Shown one piece after another: positions 61,006-64,000 of a DNA stretch of 64,000 nt (the first letter of the stretch is position 1; each line of letters opens with the position of its first letter). The notes under the pieces were generated by a model. It was not told where the DNA came from. It saw only the letters and a program-made list of their open reading frames with translations, and searched no databases. Source of the stretch: HK1 sp965204915 (lineage in GTDB: Bacteria > Pseudomonadota > Gammaproteobacteria > HK1). The stretch covers positions 1,984,001-2,048,000 of the forward strand of contig OZ242023.1 of assembly GCA_965204915.1 (NCBI GenBank), read 5' to 3'. The position numbers and the translations under genes are program-made.

Positions 61006-61758
61006 TCAGCGGCCTTTCGGGATCGTCCGGTCGAGATAGGCGCGGATGCGGTCCAGGGTCCGTGGCTCCAGCCATTGCGCCTGCACCTCCTGCGCGGTGG
61101 TCTGCGCCAGAGACCGGATCCTGTCCATGGCCGGGCGGCGGATCTCGCGCTTGGTGATCGCGAAGGTGTCCGCGGGCACCGAAGCCAGGCGCTCCGCCGT
61201 GGCCAGGGCGCGATCGAGCAGTGCCTCGGGCTCCACGACCTCGTCGATCAGTCCGAGCGCGAGCGCGGCGGCCGGCTCGTACGTCTCGGCGCGATAGACG
61301 ATGGTCCGGAAGTGCTGCGGCGGGGTTGCGAACCGCATGATCTCCAGCGCGATGGGCGGGAACGGCACCCCGACCTGGAGCTCCGGGATCCCGATCCTCG
61401 CGGCGCCCTGCGCCATCAGGCGCTGGTCGGCGGCGGCGACGAGCAGGCAGCCGCCGGCGATCGCGTGTCCGTTCGCGGCGGCGACCACCGGGGCCGGGTG
61501 GACGAAGACGCGCTCGAAGGCGCGGCACATCGCCGGCACGAAGGCTTCGATGTAGGGCTTGCCTTCCTCCAGCACCCGGAACAGGTCGACGCCGGCGGAG
61601 AAGATCCTGCCGGCGCCGGTGAGAACCACGGCCCGGGCGTCGCCCGCGTGGTCGAACGCCTCCACGACGGCGTTGCACGATTCCATGTCCAGGGTGTTCG
61701 CCTTGCCGTGCTCGATGCGCAGTACGGCGATGCCGTCACGGTCTTCGCGGTGAATCAT
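61006..61758 (-). CDS. Enoyl-CoA hydratase/isomerase-family (crotonase) protein
   Basis: 250 residues. Both oxyanion-hole segments are seen: IFSAGVDLFRVLEEGK and GHAIAGGCLLVAAADQRLM. The two glutamates typical of hydratases are not obvious, so isomerase or hydrolase activity remains possible. The substrate is a CoA thioester. The gene is alone between amt and the peptidoglycan-binding gene. Confidence 0.88.
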   Translation of the reverse strand: MIHREDRDGIAVLRIEHGKANTLDMESCNAVVEAFDHAGDARAVVLTGAGRIFSAGVDLFRVLEEGKPYIEAFVPAMCRAFERVFVHPAPVVAAANGHAIAGGCLLVAAADQRLMAQGAARIGIPELQVGVPFPPIALEIMRFATPPQHFRTIVYRAETYEPAAALALGLIDEVVEPEALLDRALATAERLASVPADTFAITKREIRRPAMDRIRSLAQTTAQEVQAQWLEPRTLDRIRAYLDRTIPKGR

Positions 61759-62068
61759 CGGCGGTGCCGCTCCTGCCGGTCACGAGCGCCGGGGAGCCGG
61801 ACGCTCCGGCGCAGGGGTCGCGGGAGCGTGCCCGTTCCGCTCCCTGGGCGCGGCCCCCGGTGTGAAGTATCGGCAATTCCCGCCGAGCCCGGAGCCGTCC
61901 CCTGACCCGCCGGGATCGGACGTTCGGCGGGCGGCAGGGGAGGCCGAGGATTCCCGGTCATGCGGTCCCGGTCCGGGCGTCGGCGGTAACTGCCGTTGAA
62001 GTATGCGGGGAGCGTCACGGATCGGGCCGAAGCACTCCGGGACGCTCCCCGCCGGGCGGGCGTGGCGG
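61759..62068. other. Intergenic region without recognised features
   Basis: 310 bp between the amt stop and the crotonase start, both on the minus strand. It should contain the crotonase promoter and perhaps the amt terminator, but I saw no clear hairpin with T-run and no ORF worth calling. Confidence 0.4.
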
Positions 62069-63508
62069 CTAATCGCGCCGGAGCACGTCCAAGTCGTCCT
62101 GATCGGGCATGAGCATGAACTCGGGATAGGATTCGATCCCGAGCTCGGCCGTATCCTGGCCGAGCTCTTCGACCGCCTCCGACACCCGCACCCCGACCGT
62201 CTTCTCGAGCGCCAGCCATACGATCAGCGCCGCCACGAACACGAACACGCCTATCGCGACGATCCCGACGAGCTGGGTACCGATGCTGCCGCCGGCCGCG
62301 ATGCACACCGCAAGCGTGCCCCAGACCCCGGCAAAGAGGTGGGCGGGGACCGCACCCACCACGTCGTCGAGCTTCATCGTCTCCATGAACTTCATGCCCG
62401 CGGTACAGATGACCCCGCCGATCGCGCCGATGACGATCGCCCAGTAGTGGTCGACGATGTCGGGTCCCGCGGTGATCGCGACCAGACCCGCGATCGCGCC
62501 GTTCAATCCCGCCAGCAGATCGACCCGTCCGAGCAACGGCCTCGCGGTGCTGATGGCGGCGATGACCCCCGCCGCTGCCGCGAGGTTGGTGTTGGCGAGC
62601 ACGTTGCCCATGTGGATCGCGCTGGCCGCGTCGCCCAGGGCGAGCACCGACCCGCCGTTGAAGCCGAACCAGCCGAGCCACAGGATGAAGACCCCGAGGG
62701 TCACGACCGGCACGTTCGAGGGGGGGGTGGACTTCACGCTGCCGTCGGGCCGGAACTTCCCGCGCCTCGCCCCCACCACGATGGCTCCGGCGAGCGCGGC
62801 CCAGCCGCCGGTGGAATGCACGATGGTGGACCCGGCGAAGTCCTGGAAGCCCATCTCGCTGAGCCATCCGCCGCCCCACGTCCAGGAGCCGATGACCGGA
62901 TAGATGACGGCGGTCAGCACCGCGATGAAGGCGAAGAACGACCACAGCTTGACCCTTTCGGCCAGCGTCCCGGAGACGATGGAGGCGGTGGTGGCCACGA
63001 ACACCATCTGGAAGAACCAGTCCGACATCGCGGAGTAGCCGTTCTCGGTGACCGCCGCCGTTGCCGCCGCGGTCTCCTCCGCCGTCGCGTCGTCGCCGAG
63101 GGAGAGCAAGGCCAGCTCCTCCGCCGACGGGCCGTAGAAGAAGGAGAAGGAGCCGATCCAGCCCGTCACGTCGACGTACATCAGGTTGTAGCCGAGAACG
63201 TAGTAGGCGAGCCCCGCGATCGAGTAGAGCCCGATGTTCTTGAGGCAGATCACGGAGGCGTTCTTGGTGCGCACCGACCCGGATTCGAGCATCGTGAAGC
63301 CCGCGCACATCCACATCACCAGCGCGCCCCAGACGAGGAACGAGAAGGTGTTGAGTATGAACTGCGACTCGTCCGAAACGGCGGCCGCGGCGCTTCCCGC
63401 CGCGAGCAGGAGGCCGGCGCCCGTGAGCACCTTCCCGGCCGTCCCGATGGTGTGGCCGGCAGTTCCGCGGTCGTTACGCCGCGTCGATTCGTATCTGCTG
63501 CTGTTCAT
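62069..63508 (-). CDS. amt: Ammonium transporter
   Basis: 479 residues from the ATG at 63508, with GGAG 6 nt upstream. An N-terminal signal-like region is followed by about eleven helices. Family motifs are FLVWGALVMWMCAGFTMLES, AGSTIVHSTGGWAALAGAIV (first conserved His) and GAVPAHLFAGVWGTLAV (second His). It is a trimeric ammonium channel/transporter. The usual glnK partner is not adjacent. Confidence 0.95.
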   Translation of the reverse strand: MNSSRYESTRRNDRGTAGHTIGTAGKVLTGAGLLLAAGSAAAAVSDESQFILNTFSFLVWGALVMWMCAGFTMLESGSVRTKNASVICLKNIGLYSIAGLAYYVLGYNLMYVDVTGWIGSFSFFYGPSAEELALLSLGDDATAEETAAATAAVTENGYSAMSDWFFQMVFVATTASIVSGTLAERVKLWSFFAFIAVLTAVIYPVIGSWTWGGGWLSEMGFQDFAGSTIVHSTGGWAALAGAIVVGARRGKFRPDGSVKSTPPSNVPVVTLGVFILWLGWFGFNGGSVLALGDAASAIHMGNVLANTNLAAAAGVIAAISTARPLLGRVDLLAGLNGAIAGLVAITAGPDIVDHYWAIVIGAIGGVICTAGMKFMETMKLDDVVGAVPAHLFAGVWGTLAVCIAAGGSIGTQLVGIVAIGVFVFVAALIVWLALEKTVGVRVSEAVEELGQDTAELGIESYPEFMLMPDQDDLDVLRRD

Positions 63509-63833
63509 GTTCGTCTCCAAGATACACGTCCGTTTGTCCATGGGCTTTCCGTCCAACTCCGATGCGCGCGCATCCCCGATGCGTGCGGCTGCATTCCCGC
63601 ACTGGCGGCCTCCGCGATCGATCGGAAATTACGGCACGGCTGATTTGCGCCGGCAAGCGGCCGGCGGCAACCTAAGAATATTGTCACAACCGCCAGCGGT
63701 ACGAAAGAGACTTGAGCCCGGCTGTGCGCCTCCAATCCCTCCCTCCCCCCGGCCTTGCGCCTCCAATCCAACGTTGTCCCCGGCGCCCCGGATTCGTCAT
63801 GATGCGGGCAGCCAATCCCGGGAGCCCGCGAGC
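63509..63833. other. Divergent intergenic region (amt / OYE gene)
   Basis: 325 bp between divergent genes and so expected to hold both promoters. A locally AT-rich patch (AAGAATATTGTCACAA, near 63,675) is the best promoter candidate. I looked for a sigma-54 site for amt (TGGC-N8-TTGC) and found none that fits. Confidence 0.4.
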
Positions 63834-64000
63834 ATGAGCCAGACCCAGAGCCGGTACCCCTCTCTCCTGGAGCCCTTCCGGCTCCGCCACGTGACGTTCA
63901 GGAACCGGCTCATGAGCACGAGCCACGCCCCCGGATACGTCGAGGACAAGCATCCGAAGCTGCGCTACCAGCTCTACCACGAGGAGAAGGCCAGGGGCGG
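63834..64000 (+). CDS. NADH:flavin oxidoreductase (OYE family), N-terminal part
   Basis: 55 codons are visible before the window ends. The sequence SLLEPFRLRHVTFRNRLMST with HAPGYVEDKHPKLRYQLYHE is the start of an Old Yellow Enzyme/2,4-dienoyl-CoA reductase or trimethylamine-dehydrogenase type barrel. GGGAG lies about 9 nt before the ATG. The subfamily cannot be told from this fragment. Confidence 0.8.
   Translation, partial: MSQTQSRYPSLLEPFRLRHVTFRNRLMSTSHAPGYVEDKHPKLRYQLYHEEKARG

Noticed and set aside
63509..63833. Sigma-54 promoter for amt
   Set aside because: No GG-N10-GC pattern with the right spacing was found on the minus strand upstream of amt.

Overview
GC-rich chromosomal segment (roughly two thirds G+C by eye) of an uncultured-type Gammaproteobacterium. 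The assignment rests on gene order: dnaX-ybaB-recR followed by orn-nnr-tsaE-amiC are classic gammaproteobacterial neighbourhoods, and a clear rpoH (sigma-32) is present. Many dispersed and tandem repeats, two defence loci, a probable selenoprotein and several amide/methyl-amine type catabolic genes recall marine or symbiotic lineages, but that habitat is inference only.

Layout. (1) 1-12,372: a minus-strand defence island in transcription order DUF499 ATPase, DUF3780 protein, Eco57I-like N6-adenine methylase whose C terminus continues in frame into a ribbon-helix-helix (VapB/FitA-like) antitoxin, PIN toxin, DUF1156/COG1743 Zn-ribbon adenine methylase, then the start of an unknown gene at the left edge. 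(2) 12,373-20,252: a metabolic block: divergent succinyl-CoA-synthetase-like pair (one 3' end is duplicated in inverted orientation next to the island), a ChaN/Tiki-like membrane protein, a dimethylglycine-dehydrogenase-like flavoprotein and a nitrilase-superfamily hydrolase. (3) 20,296-27,163: a second, type III restriction island on the minus strand: Mod, PLD-family nuclease, lone HicB antitoxin, Res; upstream of Mod lies the stop-interrupted C-terminal remnant of a lost gene, marking the island edge. (4) 27,164-30,334: methyltransferase, MFS transporter, DUF1330. (5) 30,440-38,816: housekeeping genes dnaX, ybaB, recR, orn, nnr, tsaE, amiC, and convergent mnmA. (6) 38,863-42,122: a minus-strand cluster of an LLM-class F420-type oxidoreductase, a thioredoxin-domain protein and a UGSC-family protein with an in-frame UGA (predicted selenocysteine), split by a small transposon-like element. 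(7) 42,299-49,101: manC, a polysaccharide flippase, a secreted duplicated-domain protein behind an 18-C tract, and a dimethylformamidase-like protein. (8) 49,218-55,122: cytidylate kinase-like/BON protein, rpoH, MaoC, Ser/Thr kinase and a C45 Ntn-hydrolase. (9) 55,224-64,000: copper chaperone, flavodoxin-like protein, DUF2058, HIBADH-like reductase, cystathionine synthase/lyase, peptidoglycan-binding protein, enoyl-CoA hydratase, Amt and the start of an OYE-family gene.

Repeat biology is a main feature. Three non-autonomous elements with 17-bp terminal inverted repeats each have a perfect 7-bp target duplication; one rewrites the C terminus of tsaE. Other short dispersed repeats have expanded the coding sequence of the DUF1156 methylase and the linker of a DUF2058 protein, and tandem arrays of 9, 15, 27 and 45 bp occur at several loci. 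No tRNA, rRNA or CRISPR array was found.
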